Source of the DNA: JADHMP01 sp016779985
GTDB lineage: Bacteria > Bacteroidota > Bacteroidia > Flavobacteriales > Flavobacteriaceae
Direction of reading: 5' to 3'
DNA: 57,166 bases
NCBI GenBank assembly: GCA_016779985.1
Contig: JADHMP010000013.1
Coordinates: 1 to 57,166, forward strand
Under the pieces are notes generated by a model. It was given only the letters and a program-made list of their open reading frames with translations, ran no database searches and had not been told where the DNA came from. The translations under genes were made by a program, and so were the position numbers. Each line of letters opens with the position of its first letter. Within the stretch, counting starts at the first letter, position 1. Below are positions 7,631-17,756 of the stretch, one piece after another.

Positions 7631-10420
7631 TTGATTTTGAATAAAAAAATAAATCCTTACAGTAATAATTTAATTGTAAAGCAAATCACTCAGTTACAAA
7701 AATTGAGTAAACTTTCCTTTTATTATTCTATCGATGACACCTTCTTAAACCGATATTTTTTTGATTTTTTAGCACTTGAAATAACCAAAAAAAAATCATT
7801 AACGGAAGAAGATGTTATCATTTTTGAAATTTTTGATGATTTAAAAAGTGAGTTGATTAGCAACACCGATTTTTTTAACGAAGATTCAGATTTATTAAAT
7901 GAAATAAGCTCACTAGAGAAAAAAATTTTTTTACTATATTTTAATAATATTAGTTCTATTTCAAATACTGAAAGTTTAGATCTTTTATACCAGCTAGGGT
8001 TATCAGCCTGTGATGTTTTCATAATGCTTCCCAAAAATTTCGAAACAAAAAATATTGTCGATAACACTAGCAATGAAAGTTTAATTGATGCCTTTGTTCA
8101 ATTCAATAATTTTGTTCCCTCCCCTTCTATTGAGGGGAAAATGAATTATTTAGAAAAACATCTTGAACAATTAAATTTATCCATTGAACCAAAGGCGAAA
8201 GAACTATTTTTAAAACAGATTCAAAATCCCGAAATACGTTTTTCACATACTATGAATTACGTAATTAGTTTGCGAAACCACGAGCTTGTTAAAGAGAAAA
8301 AAATCAGAGCAATATCAGATGACACAATACCTATTTTAGGAACAATTGAAAACTCTTTTGAGTCAATTGGTGAAAATTTTTTGAAGGAACTAAATACTCA
8401 TTTTTCCAATACAGAAATTCTAAACTTTTTTCGTTTTTTTATTAAAAAAACACCTTCAGAGTCCATTGAAAGTAGCCCAGGTACCAAAGAAGATTTTGTC
8501 AAGCGATTTAAAGGCATAAAAGAGAGCGCTTTTTTTCTCGAGGTTGCCAATTCTGAACGCTATCCCGTTCTTTTTCGTGATCAAAAGGATTTTTGGGAAG
8601 GACAGGAAAATTATTTTATAAATGGTCATTTTTTGAAGTATTGGAACTGGCTTCAAAATGTAAAACGAATAGAACGCTATGAAGCCAACTTATATTTAAA
8701 GTATGTTGATTTAGCAAAAAAGTTTAGCCAATCCAATGGAAATCTTCTAAATGAAGAGCAAGTAGCTGAGTCAACTGTTCTCCTGGAATCAGAAAATTTT
8801 ACAGCTGGGTGGGCAAAGTATTATTCAGAAGAATATGAACTCACAAAGAATTATTTAATAGATTCAAAAAATCATTTATTAAAAACCAGAGATTCTCAAG
8901 AACGTAAACGAAAATTACGTATGAGAAGAGCTCGAAATACGATTCTTTTTGTAGGGGGTGCCTTCCTTTTATCCATGATCTTTTTACTTATTGCCTATGG
9001 AGCCTACAATAATGCTATAAGTGCACAAGAGGCTGAAATACAAGCTAAATTAGTGGCTGAAGAAAATGCTAAACTCGCATCTCTCAATGCCACAAAAGCC
9101 AAAGAGAATGCGGCAAAAGCAGAAGAAAATGCCGTCTTTGCCAAAGACCAAGAGGAAATTGCTAAACAACGAGCAATTATGGCTATGGAAGCTGAAAACT
9201 TAGCGCAAAAAAATGCGAAGCTTGCCCAACAAAAAGAACTTGAGGCAAGAATGAACGAAAAAGAAGCTCAAAGGTTGACTGTGGTTGCTAATAATAATGC
9301 ACAGGAAGCAACACGACAAAAAGAGTTTGCTGAAAGAAAGACATTGCAACAAATTGCAAGATCTGATGCCATTAGGTCTATTCAGATGTATGAGAATGGT
9401 GATCTCTCAGGTGGGTTTTCGCTTGCAAAAGAAGCCTTTTCCTCCAACAAAGACAACAATGGTAATATTTATGAAAAAGAAATTATTTTTTCACTTTTAA
9501 AAGGGTATTCATCGCTTTATCAAAAAAATTATACTAGCCAAGAACAGATAAAAAAAATTGCGTTTTTGGATGATCAAAATACTATTGTTTGTCAGCAGTT
9601 AGATAATAAAATTGCCTTCCTTGATAGACAAACTTTTGAGGTTATAGCTACAGTTGATATGCCAAACCTTCGTACATTTTATGTTATTGATGAGTCAAAA
9701 ATCATACTGAGTTTTTTCAATACCCTACCTCAAATTTTTGATGTAAAATTGATGCAAAAAGAAAATCAAATTAACCTAAACCAAACACTTGTTGATGTTT
9801 TTCCTATTCAAAAAAATGAAACCCTTCTTTTGCTTAAAAATTCACTTTATAGTTTTAATTTAAGTTCAAATGAACTCTCTCAAATTGACTTTAACGAACC
9901 GCTGCACCATATGACAAAACATCAAGATGCTTTTTTAGGAATTAGTGGGAAATATAATCTAAAAAACATAAAGTGGAATCGTGCTAACAATGCCATGGAA
10001 ACTAATTTATTAAAAACATTTGATAGTGAAATCACTTCACTTTCTGAGGTCTTTGAAAACGACAAGATAGCCATTGGATTAAAAAACGGAAATGTTATCA
10101 TCTTAAACCTCGAAACAAACGAAACACTTTTTAATAATCAAATTCACAAATCAAAAATTAGTAGTTGTGCTGTGACTACATTAAATGAAAAGTCAATTTT
10201 AACTACAACAGGTTTTGATGGAGCGATTAATATATTCTATGGAAAGGGGAATGAATGGAAAAACAGTAATTATTCTTCTATTCCGAATATTTCATCACAT
10301 AAAGACTGGATTACATCCTCTTTAATTGATAATGAAACTAAAACACTTATCACGGCAAGTTATGATCGTACAATAAAGCTTTGGCCATTGAATCCATTAG
10401 AAATCATAAATTATAATTAA
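7631..10420 (+). CDS. Membrane-anchored coiled-coil/WD40 protein lacking a P-loop
   Basis: A 929-residue protein starting at TTG. The N-terminal 400 residues are helical, without a Walker A. Just before the membrane it keeps a segment (LYLKYVDLAKKF ... GWAKYYSEEYELTKNYL) resembling the linker that precedes the membrane helix in nSTAND-TM-WD40 proteins. One transmembrane helix follows (about 437-460), then an Ala/Glu/Lys-rich coiled coil (462-580), then a beta-propeller (about 625-925) ending with the WD40-like ASYDRTIKLWP. The same TM/coil/propeller order occurs in the nSTAND protein at 44813-47893, so this looks like a relative that lost or replaced its NTPase. The propeller is likely a periplasmic or cytoplasmic binding surface; topology is not certain. 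The next gene starts directly after its stop. Confidence 0.7.
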   Translation: MILNKKINPYSNNLIVKQITQLQKLSKLSFYYSIDDTFLNRYFFDFLALEITKKKSLTEEDVIIFEIFDDLKSELISNTDFFNEDSDLLNEISSLEKKIFLLYFNNISSISNTESLDLLYQLGLSACDVFIMLPKNFETKNIVDNTSNESLIDAFVQFNNFVPSPSIEGKMNYLEKHLEQLNLSIEPKAKELFLKQIQNPEIRFSHTMNYVISLRNHELVKEKKIRAISDDTIPILGTIENSFESIGENFLKELNTHFSNTEILNFFRFFIKKTPSESIESSPGTKEDFVKRFKGIKESAFFLEVANSERYPVLFRDQKDFWEGQENYFINGHFLKYWNWLQNVKRIERYEANLYLKYVDLAKKFSQSNGNLLNEEQVAESTVLLESENFTAGWAKYYSEEYELTKNYLIDSKNHLLKTRDSQERKRKLRMRRARNTILFVGGAFLLSMIFLLIAYGAYNNAISAQEAEIQAKLVAEENAKLASLNATKAKENAAKAEENAVFAKDQEEIAKQRAIMAMEAENLAQKNAKLAQQKELEARMNEKEAQRLTVVANNNAQEATRQKEFAERKTLQQIARSDAIRSIQMYENGDLSGGFSLAKEAFSSNKDNNGNIYEKEIIFSLLKGYSSLYQKNYTSQEQIKKIAFLDDQNTIVCQQLDNKIAFLDRQTFEVIATVDMPNLRTFYVIDESKIILSFFNTLPQIFDVKLMQKENQINLNQTLVDVFPIQKNETLLLLKNSLYSFNLSSNELSQIDFNEPLHHMTKHQDAFLGISGKYNLKNIKWNRANNAMETNLLKTFDSEITSLSEVFENDKIAIGLKNGNVIILNLETNETLFNNQIHKSKISSCAVTTLNEKSILTTTGFDGAINIFYGKGNEWKNSNYSSIPNISSHKDWITSSLIDNETKTLITASYDRTIKLWPLNPLEIINYN

Positions 10421-13204
10421 ATGAGAAAAATTAATTTTTTATGTATTTACATACTTTTCTTTTTGATTGGAAATAGAGCGTTTTCTCAAGACAATTCTTG
10501 TTTTAATTCTATCGAAAAAGCACAAAACTTTTATAAAATAGGAAACTTCGAAGAACTTAAAACCACATTAAATAATTGTGTGTTTAGTAATAAGAAAGCA
10601 AGCAATGCCAATAGAAATTATGCCAGAGAGTTGATGGGTCTCACCGCAATTGCTGAAGATTCAATTGCTTTGGCAAATGACTACATCAAACAAATTATTC
10701 TTGCCGATAATAAGTTTGAACCCATTACAGGAAATAGAAATTTCGTATTTAGAGAACTTTATAAAACACTATACGATCAAAATGTTGGAGCAACAATTTC
10801 CTCTTTGTCAAAAAGACCCGAAGATATTCGCACGGCACCAGCTGCTCTTGAACTTATCGATGCAGAGCAGATTATTGAACGTGGATATAACGATATTGTA
10901 GAGCTTCTAGCGGACATTGCAGGTTTTGAAATTAGTAAAATTCATTCTGTATCATTCGCAAATATCTTTCAACTTGGTTTTAGACAAGAGAATACTGAAA
11001 GAACTCTGCTCATGGTCGATGGGGTTGAAGAAAACGATTTGTGGCTAAATTGGGCCTATCTATCGAGACAATACCCTTTATCCAATATAAAAGCCGTCGA
11101 AGTCATTTATGGACCTGCCTCCACAGTGTATGGACCTCGTGCCTTTGTAGGAACTATCAATATAATTACCTATTCTGGAACAGAAAGACCAGGAAATTTC
11201 TTTAAAGACAAAAAAGATTCAGAAAGTGGACTTTATGCTTATGGGTCGATAGGAAGTGGTTCATTTAATACAAAAGATGCAGACTTCACTATCGGTAGTA
11301 CAAAAGGAAAATTAAATTTCCAGCTAACCGGTCGTTATTTTTCGTCTGATGAGCATGATATGTCCTCAGAACCATTTTATAATTATAGCGCTGAAGATTT
11401 AAATAAGTTTGAATATACCCACTTAAATGAATATTTTGATTCACCAACCGCATTAGATGATTATTTAAATTCCAATAATTTAAGCAGGAACAGTTCACTT
11501 TACAACACAGAAAACAATAGTATTATTTTAACAGATGAAGGTCAAAATCTCGCTTTACTGAAAGATAAAAACTCCTATTCTGCAATTGTAAACGGCAACC
11601 CAATTACTTATTCAAATCATACAGAAGATTATTTTATAGGAGGTAAAATTTCAATTAATAACTTCCTTTTTGGTTTTAGAACCTGGAAAAGAACAGAAGG
11701 TTTCAATTTTTATCAGGATGTTGATGTTGCTCCATCCAAGAATGGTTCAGTTTGGTCTCCAGAGAATATAACTCTGTATATTAACTTTAATGAACAGTTA
11801 AATGAGAATTTAAGTTATTCTCTTCTGTCTACATTCAAAAATCATCGCCTTGGTAAAGAATCAAATCGAGTAAATTTTAAACCCTTTGGAGATCCTAGCA
11901 CGTCACTTTCAATAGCTTCTCTAGTTGATGAATCACTAGCTACTTCCCATGGGTGGCGGAACCGATTTTATTTTTATCAAGCACTTCAAGGGAGAACTGA
12001 GGCTCGAATGTATTATAATTCAGATAAATTAAACCTTCTTTATGGAGTTGACTTTCGAATTAAGTCTACTCAAGGAGACTATTTAGTTCATATGAATTAT
12101 GATACTGACATGGGTACAGAAGACGAATATGCAAGTTATATTGAAGAACCATTTGCACAAAAACTGGGCACAGTTAGTGGTCAAGATGAAGGCAGTAATA
12201 TGTTTTTAGTTCGTGATCTAGGTAATTATATTCAGGGTAGTTATATTTTAGGCGAAAGGTTTTATTTAAGTGGTGGAATACGATATGACATCCATCGAGT
12301 TCGTTTAAATGAAGGTTATGAAGTTTTTACACCTCGTTTAGGATTGCTATACAACGCTCAAAACTTCACCATCAAACTTAATTACTCCACTGGATTTCAA
12401 GATGTATCTCTTTATACAAAATATAGTACAGGGGGGGGTAGAACTCCAAATCCTGACATTCTTCCAGAAAAAGTAAATTATATTGATTTAGTCCTATTGG
12501 GTAATAATTCAGATAAAACATTTAAGTGGAATATAACCGGGTTTTCGTATGTGGTTAGTAATGCTGTAGCTTCTGTATCAGATGGGGCTTTAGTGTATAA
12601 TGCAAATGATGGAAATTATTATGTTTTAGGCTCAATGTTAAATCTTAGATACAAGTTAAAGGATTTTAATTTTTATGCTAATGGAACCTATTTTAATCCC
12701 TTCAAAATATCAACAGAAGAGTTTAATCTGGTAGACATACTTTCTGTCGATCCAACTGAAAGAGTTCGTCTAGGAGATATAGCCAATTATAGATTTAATG
12801 CTGGCGTTTTTAAAAGAATCAAAATAAAAAATTTGAACATTGGAATAAATGGACGTGTAAATTGGGTAAATTCAAAACCGGTGGGCCCTAATACAACACA
12901 AAATCTTAATTTGGGTGTAAATGAAACGGAAGAAATTCCTTCTTATTTTGTATTGAATGGAAATTTCATCTTGGGACATTCAAAGTTTCCTATGGCCAAA
13001 TTATCCATTTCTTGGGATAATATTTTAAACCAAAAATATTATCACCCTGGACCTAGAACAGCTGCTGGATATTTCGATTTGGAAAATAGAAGAGGAACTG
13101 CAGCTTACAGTAGTTTCATATCATCCTCTCTTTGGAATAAAAATATTCCCTATGTTCCTCAAAGACCAACTTATTTAATATTTAAACTTATTATTGATCT
13201 TTGA
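10421..13204 (+). CDS. TonB-dependent receptor with helical N-terminal extension
   Basis: A 927-residue outer-membrane receptor. Signal peptide 1-22 (ending AFSQ); helical TPR-like extension at about 23-120 instead of the usual carboxypeptidase-like domain; plug at about 130-240 with the typical runs QIIERGYNDIVELLADIAGFE, shown here split as QIIERGYNDI and ELLADIAGFE, plus VEVIYGPASTVYGPRAFVGTINI-like plug end; then a beta-barrel to the terminal LIIDL. Such proteins import large ligands across the outer membrane using TonB energy. The ATG follows the WD40 gene's TAA without a gap and the next gene overlaps its stop. There is no SusD partner, so glycan uptake is not suggested. Why it sits in a CIS operon is unclear; a surface sensor or receptor for particles is possible. 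Confidence 0.85.
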   Translation: MRKINFLCIYILFFLIGNRAFSQDNSCFNSIEKAQNFYKIGNFEELKTTLNNCVFSNKKASNANRNYARELMGLTAIAEDSIALANDYIKQIILADNKFEPITGNRNFVFRELYKTLYDQNVGATISSLSKRPEDIRTAPAALELIDAEQIIERGYNDIVELLADIAGFEISKIHSVSFANIFQLGFRQENTERTLLMVDGVEENDLWLNWAYLSRQYPLSNIKAVEVIYGPASTVYGPRAFVGTINIITYSGTERPGNFFKDKKDSESGLYAYGSIGSGSFNTKDADFTIGSTKGKLNFQLTGRYFSSDEHDMSSEPFYNYSAEDLNKFEYTHLNEYFDSPTALDDYLNSNNLSRNSSLYNTENNSIILTDEGQNLALLKDKNSYSAIVNGNPITYSNHTEDYFIGGKISINNFLFGFRTWKRTEGFNFYQDVDVAPSKNGSVWSPENITLYINFNEQLNENLSYSLLSTFKNHRLGKESNRVNFKPFGDPSTSLSIASLVDESLATSHGWRNRFYFYQALQGRTEARMYYNSDKLNLLYGVDFRIKSTQGDYLVHMNYDTDMGTEDEYASYIEEPFAQKLGTVSGQDEGSNMFLVRDLGNYIQGSYILGERFYLSGGIRYDIHRVRLNEGYEVFTPRLGLLYNAQNFTIKLNYSTGFQDVSLYTKYSTGGGRTPNPDILPEKVNYIDLVLLGNNSDKTFKWNITGFSYVVSNAVASVSDGALVYNANDGNYYVLGSMLNLRYKLKDFNFYANGTYFNPFKISTEEFNLVDILSVDPTERVRLGDIANYRFNAGVFKRIKIKNLNIGINGRVNWVNSKPVGPNTTQNLNLGVNETEEIPSYFVLNGNFILGHSKFPMAKLSISWDNILNQKYYHPGPRTAAGYFDLENRRGTAAYSSFISSSLWNKNIPYVPQRPTYLIFKLIIDL

Positions 13205-13782
13205 AAAAGCTAACTTGTTTCAGTCTTCTATTTTTTTTTATTCTCGGTTTTAGCCAAACAGTCCCCATAATTACAGAATTCAGATTGAAATTTGCAAACG
13301 AGAAAATTGACTTTCGATACCGGCCCATTTTTTATTTTCAAAATAATACCAATATGAGACGTGAACTCTTTTTGGGTTATACGTTCAATAAAAACACAAA
13401 ACTATTTAGCTACACTCGTTATAATGATTACCAAAAGAAACTTTATACTGGGCTAAGATTCGATCACAAAATTGTTTTGAATAAATTATCCTTAAATAAC
13501 CAATTTCGATATCTAAACAACCTTCAAGATCCTTCAAACGATGTTTTCATTTACATCCCTGATTTATTGTATACATTCCCTAAAGGAATAAAGGCAGGTT
13601 TGAGAGGTTTTATAACCTATTCAAATGGAACGGGAAGTTTTGTCAATAAAAAGGCATATATCGGACCTGCTCTTATTGTTAATAGAGGGCCATTGATTTT
13701 TTTTACCACTTTTTTACCTGATCAAAGGGCAAATTCAATTGACTATTTAATGATGTTTTTATTCATTTTAAAATTGAACTAA
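13201..13782 (+). CDS. Small outer-membrane beta-barrel-like protein
   Basis: A 193-residue exported protein with a signal peptide ending GFSQ (about 1-19). The remainder consists of alternating amphipathic strands rich in Tyr, Phe and Asn with a terminal Asn, which fits an eight- to ten-strand outer-membrane barrel. The start is TTG at 13201, overlapping the TonB receptor stop by four bases (TTGA), indicating translational coupling. Its own stop overlaps the next ATG by one base. It may be an accessory subunit of the receptor. No family is recognised. Confidence 0.7.
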   Translation: MKKLTCFSLLFFFILGFSQTVPIITEFRLKFANEKIDFRYRPIFYFQNNTNMRRELFLGYTFNKNTKLFSYTRYNDYQKKLYTGLRFDHKIVLNKLSLNNQFRYLNNLQDPSNDVFIYIPDLLYTFPKGIKAGLRGFITYSNGTGSFVNKKAYIGPALIVNRGPLIFFTTFLPDQRANSIDYLMMFLFILKLN

Positions 13783-16379
13783 TGCAAACATCAAAGAAGT
13801 TATTTTTTCTAGTATCGCTATCCATTATTTTGGGGATTTATATTCCCTTTTATTTTGTTTTTGTTAACGCAGCATTTATTCAAACTATTTCCATTAAATA
13901 TTTACCTATAGCCTACATTGTGGGAGGGCTTGGAGGGTTTGCCTTTGCTCGTTTATTTAATTTGATTGAGAAAAACTTCTCATTGAAAACAACCCTGTCA
14001 AGTTTCTCTTTTTTTATTGCAATTATTTTAGGTGTCTTTTGGTATTCTTACTCCTATTTAGACAATAAAGATACTATCGTTTTTCTTGCGTATATATTCT
14101 TTTGGATATCCTCAAGCATTGTCATCTTGATCTTTTGGAAAATACCTACACAAATTTTCAATCTGTATGAAAACAAAAAGTACAATGGAATTATTAGTTT
14201 GGGCGAAGTACTGGCTGCCATCTTGATCTATATCGTTATTATTCCTTTGATCAATGCGCTAAAGTTGATTGAGAGGGAACATTTTTTATTAATTGCGGCT
14301 GCTTCCCTTTTTATATTTGGGTTCTTAATTACTTTAATCACTTTTCCGAAAGCCCAAACCCAAACGTCTGCAAAAAGTAATTCCTCAATTGAAAAATTTA
14401 CCTTCAAAAAACTTTTCAAATCAAGCCTCTTTAAGTTTCTTTTCTTTTCTGTGATCCTAGCCATGATCACACAGCTTTTAGTAGATTTTTCTTTAATGAA
14501 TATAACAAATGCCAAAAAAGAACAATTAGGTTTCAATGTGGCTTCCTTCTTCTCTGTCGTATTTGGATGTATGCGAATATTAGAATTGATTGTTAAACTC
14601 TTTGTTTCTAAAAACATCATTAGAGAACAAGGTGTTTTTGCCGGTTTCTATGCATTGATATTTGCCATTGGATTTATTTATATTATTGCCTTAATCACTC
14701 ACCTTATTGCAGATTCATTAGGGTTAGTTGTCATTATTTTAGCTATCGCATCCATTGGAAAAGTTATTGAAAGATCGGTCAATAGAGCACTGTTCATTCC
14801 GAGTCAAAATATTTTATTTCAAGCCTTTGATGCAAACTCAAAGTCAATCGTACAAAGTTACACCTCAGGCTATGGCGTGCCTCTTGGTCAATTATTTGCT
14901 GGGATATTGATGCTATTGTTTTTACTCATAGAAAGCTATGAGACGAAAATAACACTCCTTTTCGTGTTTTTAATCTTAATTACTATCATATGGTTTTTGA
15001 ACACTGTTAAATTGAAAAAGGGATATCAAAAGCAACTTTTAGATATTGGTAATTCATTTTATAAAGAAAAATCAAAGCAAGACACCTTAATACAACAATC
15101 AAAATTGAAGGTTGAAGAGCTTTTGAAAATTGAGCCTATAACTGATTTTGACTCCATCCTACTCGAATTTTTTAAAACCTATCAAAAAGCTAAAAGCAAT
15201 TCATTGATACGCAAAAGCATCATTCAATTAGAACAATGCATCAGGAAAACTTCAAAAGAAAATTTGTTAAATAACCTCAATGAATCTTCAAGAGAATTAA
15301 AAATATCCTTCTTGACTATTCTAGTGGACAGAAAAATAGATTGTTCTTATTATCTGTTTATGCCGTTACTTTTATGCGATGAAGAAGTTGAAGGCTTTTT
15401 TGAAAAGCTTTACCAAAATGCTGAGCCTAAAGTACTCGAAAAGATTATTGAAATTGCTAAGGAAACCGCACAAGATCTTTTTTATAAGATAAATTACTAT
15501 TCAAAGTTCGATATTGAGATAAAAAAACTATTGTATAACAAGTTTATAAGCTCTAACACAAATGACTTTTTAAAACATATAAAAAATGAAGACCAATCGA
15601 ATTATATTGAAATTTTTGAGAATATTTCATTCTCATCAATTAAAATTAATTCAGAATTAACAAATTTGTTCAATGAGCTCATGCAAAAAAGCATCAATGA
15701 ATATTGCATAGTTCAAAACCTAGTGCTCAACTTAAAGGTTGACGCCTCTTTAAAAAATCTAAATGAACTTCTCCTTTTGGAAGCGAATCACAAACTGAAA
15801 ATTATTTTTTGCCATTTAGCTGTAAAATATCCAGTTGAAGTGATTGAAAATGTGAAAGAGTTAATTTTTAATGGAACAAATGAGATGCGAATGATTGGGA
15901 TAGAATTGTTGGAACTAAATTTAGAGGCCCAAGATCTAGATATTATAGCTCCCATTTTCAAATATGACGATTCTAAAGGCCGTTTAAGAAAACTCGAAAG
16001 TGAATTCCCACAACCCACTTATACTCTATCAGAATCGCTTAATGCCATCGTCTTTTATTATAAAAATATTCTTTCTTGTGCAACCGTCAACATTGCCTTT
16101 GCTGCACTCAAGAAAAGAAATTTAGAAGTAAATCAAGGCAAAAAACAATATTTGTTACAATCTAATGACCCCCTTTTATCATTCCAAGCAAGGGCTAAAA
16201 TGGAGTTGGACGATAACAAAATTCCTGAACACTCACTGTTGTTTTCAGAAATTGAATCTTACCTTTTATGGCTAGAAAAAAACTTTGAAGAGATCGTTAT
16301 TCAATTGATATCTAATCGAAACTCTGTAGAAGATTTTAAGTATAGGATGATGAATTTAAGTAGCATTAAGGGTAAATAA
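13782..16379 (+). CDS. NTT/MFS-like membrane protein with HEAT-like C-terminus
   Basis: An 865-residue inner-membrane protein. Residues 1-410 contain about twelve hydrophobic segments. The region IERSVNRALFIPSQNILFQ followed by GYGVPLGQLFAG resembles bacterial relatives of the ATP/ADP translocases (NTT family), which also occur as fusions with helical-repeat domains. Residues 420-865 are soluble and made of short helix pairs consistent with HEAT-like repeats. Transport of a nucleotide is only suggested by the family; key residues were not checked. It is the last gene of the plus-strand operon (one-base overlap with the gene before) and ends 15 bases from the stop of the convergent AAA+ gene, with no clear terminator hairpin between them. 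Confidence 0.65.
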   Translation: MQTSKKLFFLVSLSIILGIYIPFYFVFVNAAFIQTISIKYLPIAYIVGGLGGFAFARLFNLIEKNFSLKTTLSSFSFFIAIILGVFWYSYSYLDNKDTIVFLAYIFFWISSSIVILIFWKIPTQIFNLYENKKYNGIISLGEVLAAILIYIVIIPLINALKLIEREHFLLIAAASLFIFGFLITLITFPKAQTQTSAKSNSSIEKFTFKKLFKSSLFKFLFFSVILAMITQLLVDFSLMNITNAKKEQLGFNVASFFSVVFGCMRILELIVKLFVSKNIIREQGVFAGFYALIFAIGFIYIIALITHLIADSLGLVVIILAIASIGKVIERSVNRALFIPSQNILFQAFDANSKSIVQSYTSGYGVPLGQLFAGILMLLFLLIESYETKITLLFVFLILITIIWFLNTVKLKKGYQKQLLDIGNSFYKEKSKQDTLIQQSKLKVEELLKIEPITDFDSILLEFFKTYQKAKSNSLIRKSIIQLEQCIRKTSKENLLNNLNESSRELKISFLTILVDRKIDCSYYLFMPLLLCDEEVEGFFEKLYQNAEPKVLEKIIEIAKETAQDLFYKINYYSKFDIEIKKLLYNKFISSNTNDFLKHIKNEDQSNYIEIFENISFSSIKINSELTNLFNELMQKSINEYCIVQNLVLNLKVDASLKNLNELLLLEANHKLKIIFCHLAVKYPVEVIENVKELIFNGTNEMRMIGIELLELNLEAQDLDIIAPIFKYDDSKGRLRKLESEFPQPTYTLSESLNAIVFYYKNILSCATVNIAFAALKKRNLEVNQGKKQYLLQSNDPLLSFQARAKMELDDNKIPEHSLLFSEIESYLLWLEKNFEEIVIQLISNRNSVEDFKYRMMNLSSIKGK

Positions 16380-16394
16380 AGAGCCGCTTAAGTA

Positions 16395-17747
16395 CTACAA
16401 TTTATTAAATGTTTTTCCATCTTTGCTTAATTCTCTTCTAATACCCATCAATAAAATTTCTTTATTGATTTTAATATTTTTCCCCTTTGCATGCAGCCAA
16501 GCAAATTGTATAATATTTTTAATCGAACCCCCAGCAAGTTCGTATTTTTCTGCCAACAAGCCTAAGGTTTTATCTTCAATATCGGCGATACCATTGAGCG
16601 CTTTTTCCCAAAGGACTTTACGAAGTTTTGCACTAGGAATGGCATATTGAATCACAGATTGAATTCGCCTTGAAAAAGCCATATCTATGTTGGGTTTAAG
16701 ATTGGTAGCCAAAACAATAAGTCCATTGAAATTTTCGACCCTTTGGAGCAAATAGGCTGTTTCTTGATTAGCAAATTTATCTTTAGAATCGCTCACAGAA
16801 GTTCGCTTGGAGAATAATGATTCTGCTTCATCAAAAAATAAAATCCAATTTTTGTTTTCAGCTAAATCAAATATATTTCCTAAGTTTTTTTCAGTTTCAC
16901 CTATATATTTTGAGACGACCTGAGACAAATCTATACGATACACTGGAAGGTTATTTTTTTTACCTAAAAGTGAAGCTGTGAGTGTTTTTCCTGTGCCGGG
17001 CAATCCATAAAACAAACATTTAAATCCTTGAGAAGTTTTTTTGTATAATTTAGTGTCTGTGGCTAATTCTTCTTTGTGTTCTAACCAAGTATCAATTAAC
17101 CTGATTTCTTCCATCACACTGTCTTCAAGAACTAAATCATCCCAATCTAGTGGGGTGTCCAAAATATTAGCAGGAAAATTGCTGCTAAAATTAGGTTTGT
17201 AGGGTTTCCCCTCAGTGATTGACACAAATAGTTCTTCTCCTATTGAAAAGGTACTATCCATGATGTTTCTGTTTTTTGGAACTGCAATATTTATAATCTT
17301 CTTGGTAATGAAAATATGTTTACTTTCAAATAAGGAGTGAATTTGGACTGTTCTGAGTAAATCGCTCTCATTTAGGAGAAAAGAAACAGTTCTAAGAGTA
17401 GGAATAAATGCTCCCGATTCTGCATCCTTAAATCCTCCAAATTCAGTGAAGTTTTTATTTAATGTTTTGTTTTTAATTTGAAGTCTATCATACATTTCAG
17501 GTTTATATACTATAGCCAACGCTGCGATTATTAAAAGCCTTTCAGTTGTGCCAAAAGCATTATCTTTTATTAAAAGAGCATATTTGCTAAAATCATTTGT
17601 CAAATCTGGTGGTTGCTCCAAGTCAAAAGAAAGATTATTTTGCTCTTGCTTAAAGAAATGATTTAGTCGTTGATCAATGGTACTTGATAGCCAAGCAAGC
17701 TCGTGTTGTATTGTATGAATATTGAGCTCTATGATATCATTTTGCAT
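16395..17747 (-). CDS. CIS AAA+ ATPase (Afp15/PVC15-like)
   Basis: A 450-residue ATPase. A helical N-terminal half (1-200) precedes a classical AAA+ module: Walker A GLPGTGKT (248-255), Walker B ILFFDEAES (about 302-310), sensor-1 VLATN, and the arginine-finger region MAFSRRIQ. Every Afp/PVC-type cluster carries such an ATPase after the tape-measure gene. In Afp it is needed for assembly of full-length particles, though the exact step is not settled. It is the last gene of the minus-strand structural operon, nine bases after the tape measure, matching the conserved order. Family assignment is secure. Confidence 0.92.
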   Translation of the reverse strand: MQNDIIELNIHTIQHELAWLSSTIDQRLNHFFKQEQNNLSFDLEQPPDLTNDFSKYALLIKDNAFGTTERLLIIAALAIVYKPEMYDRLQIKNKTLNKNFTEFGGFKDAESGAFIPTLRTVSFLLNESDLLRTVQIHSLFESKHIFITKKIINIAVPKNRNIMDSTFSIGEELFVSITEGKPYKPNFSSNFPANILDTPLDWDDLVLEDSVMEEIRLIDTWLEHKEELATDTKLYKKTSQGFKCLFYGLPGTGKTLTASLLGKKNNLPVYRIDLSQVVSKYIGETEKNLGNIFDLAENKNWILFFDEAESLFSKRTSVSDSKDKFANQETAYLLQRVENFNGLIVLATNLKPNIDMAFSRRIQSVIQYAIPSAKLRKVLWEKALNGIADIEDKTLGLLAEKYELAGGSIKNIIQFAWLHAKGKNIKINKEILLMGIRRELSKDGKTFNKL

Positions 17748-17756
17748 AAACTAGTC

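Noticed and set aside
9010..9370. Repeated A/E/K-rich DNA read as a repeat array or CRISPR
   Set aside because: The periodicity is codon-level coiled-coil repetition within a gene; there are no constant repeats with unique spacers. The same holds for 46370-46720. No CRISPR array was found in the window.
16380..16394. Terminator between the convergent operons
   Set aside because: The 15-base gap contains no stable hairpin; transcripts from both sides may overlap here.
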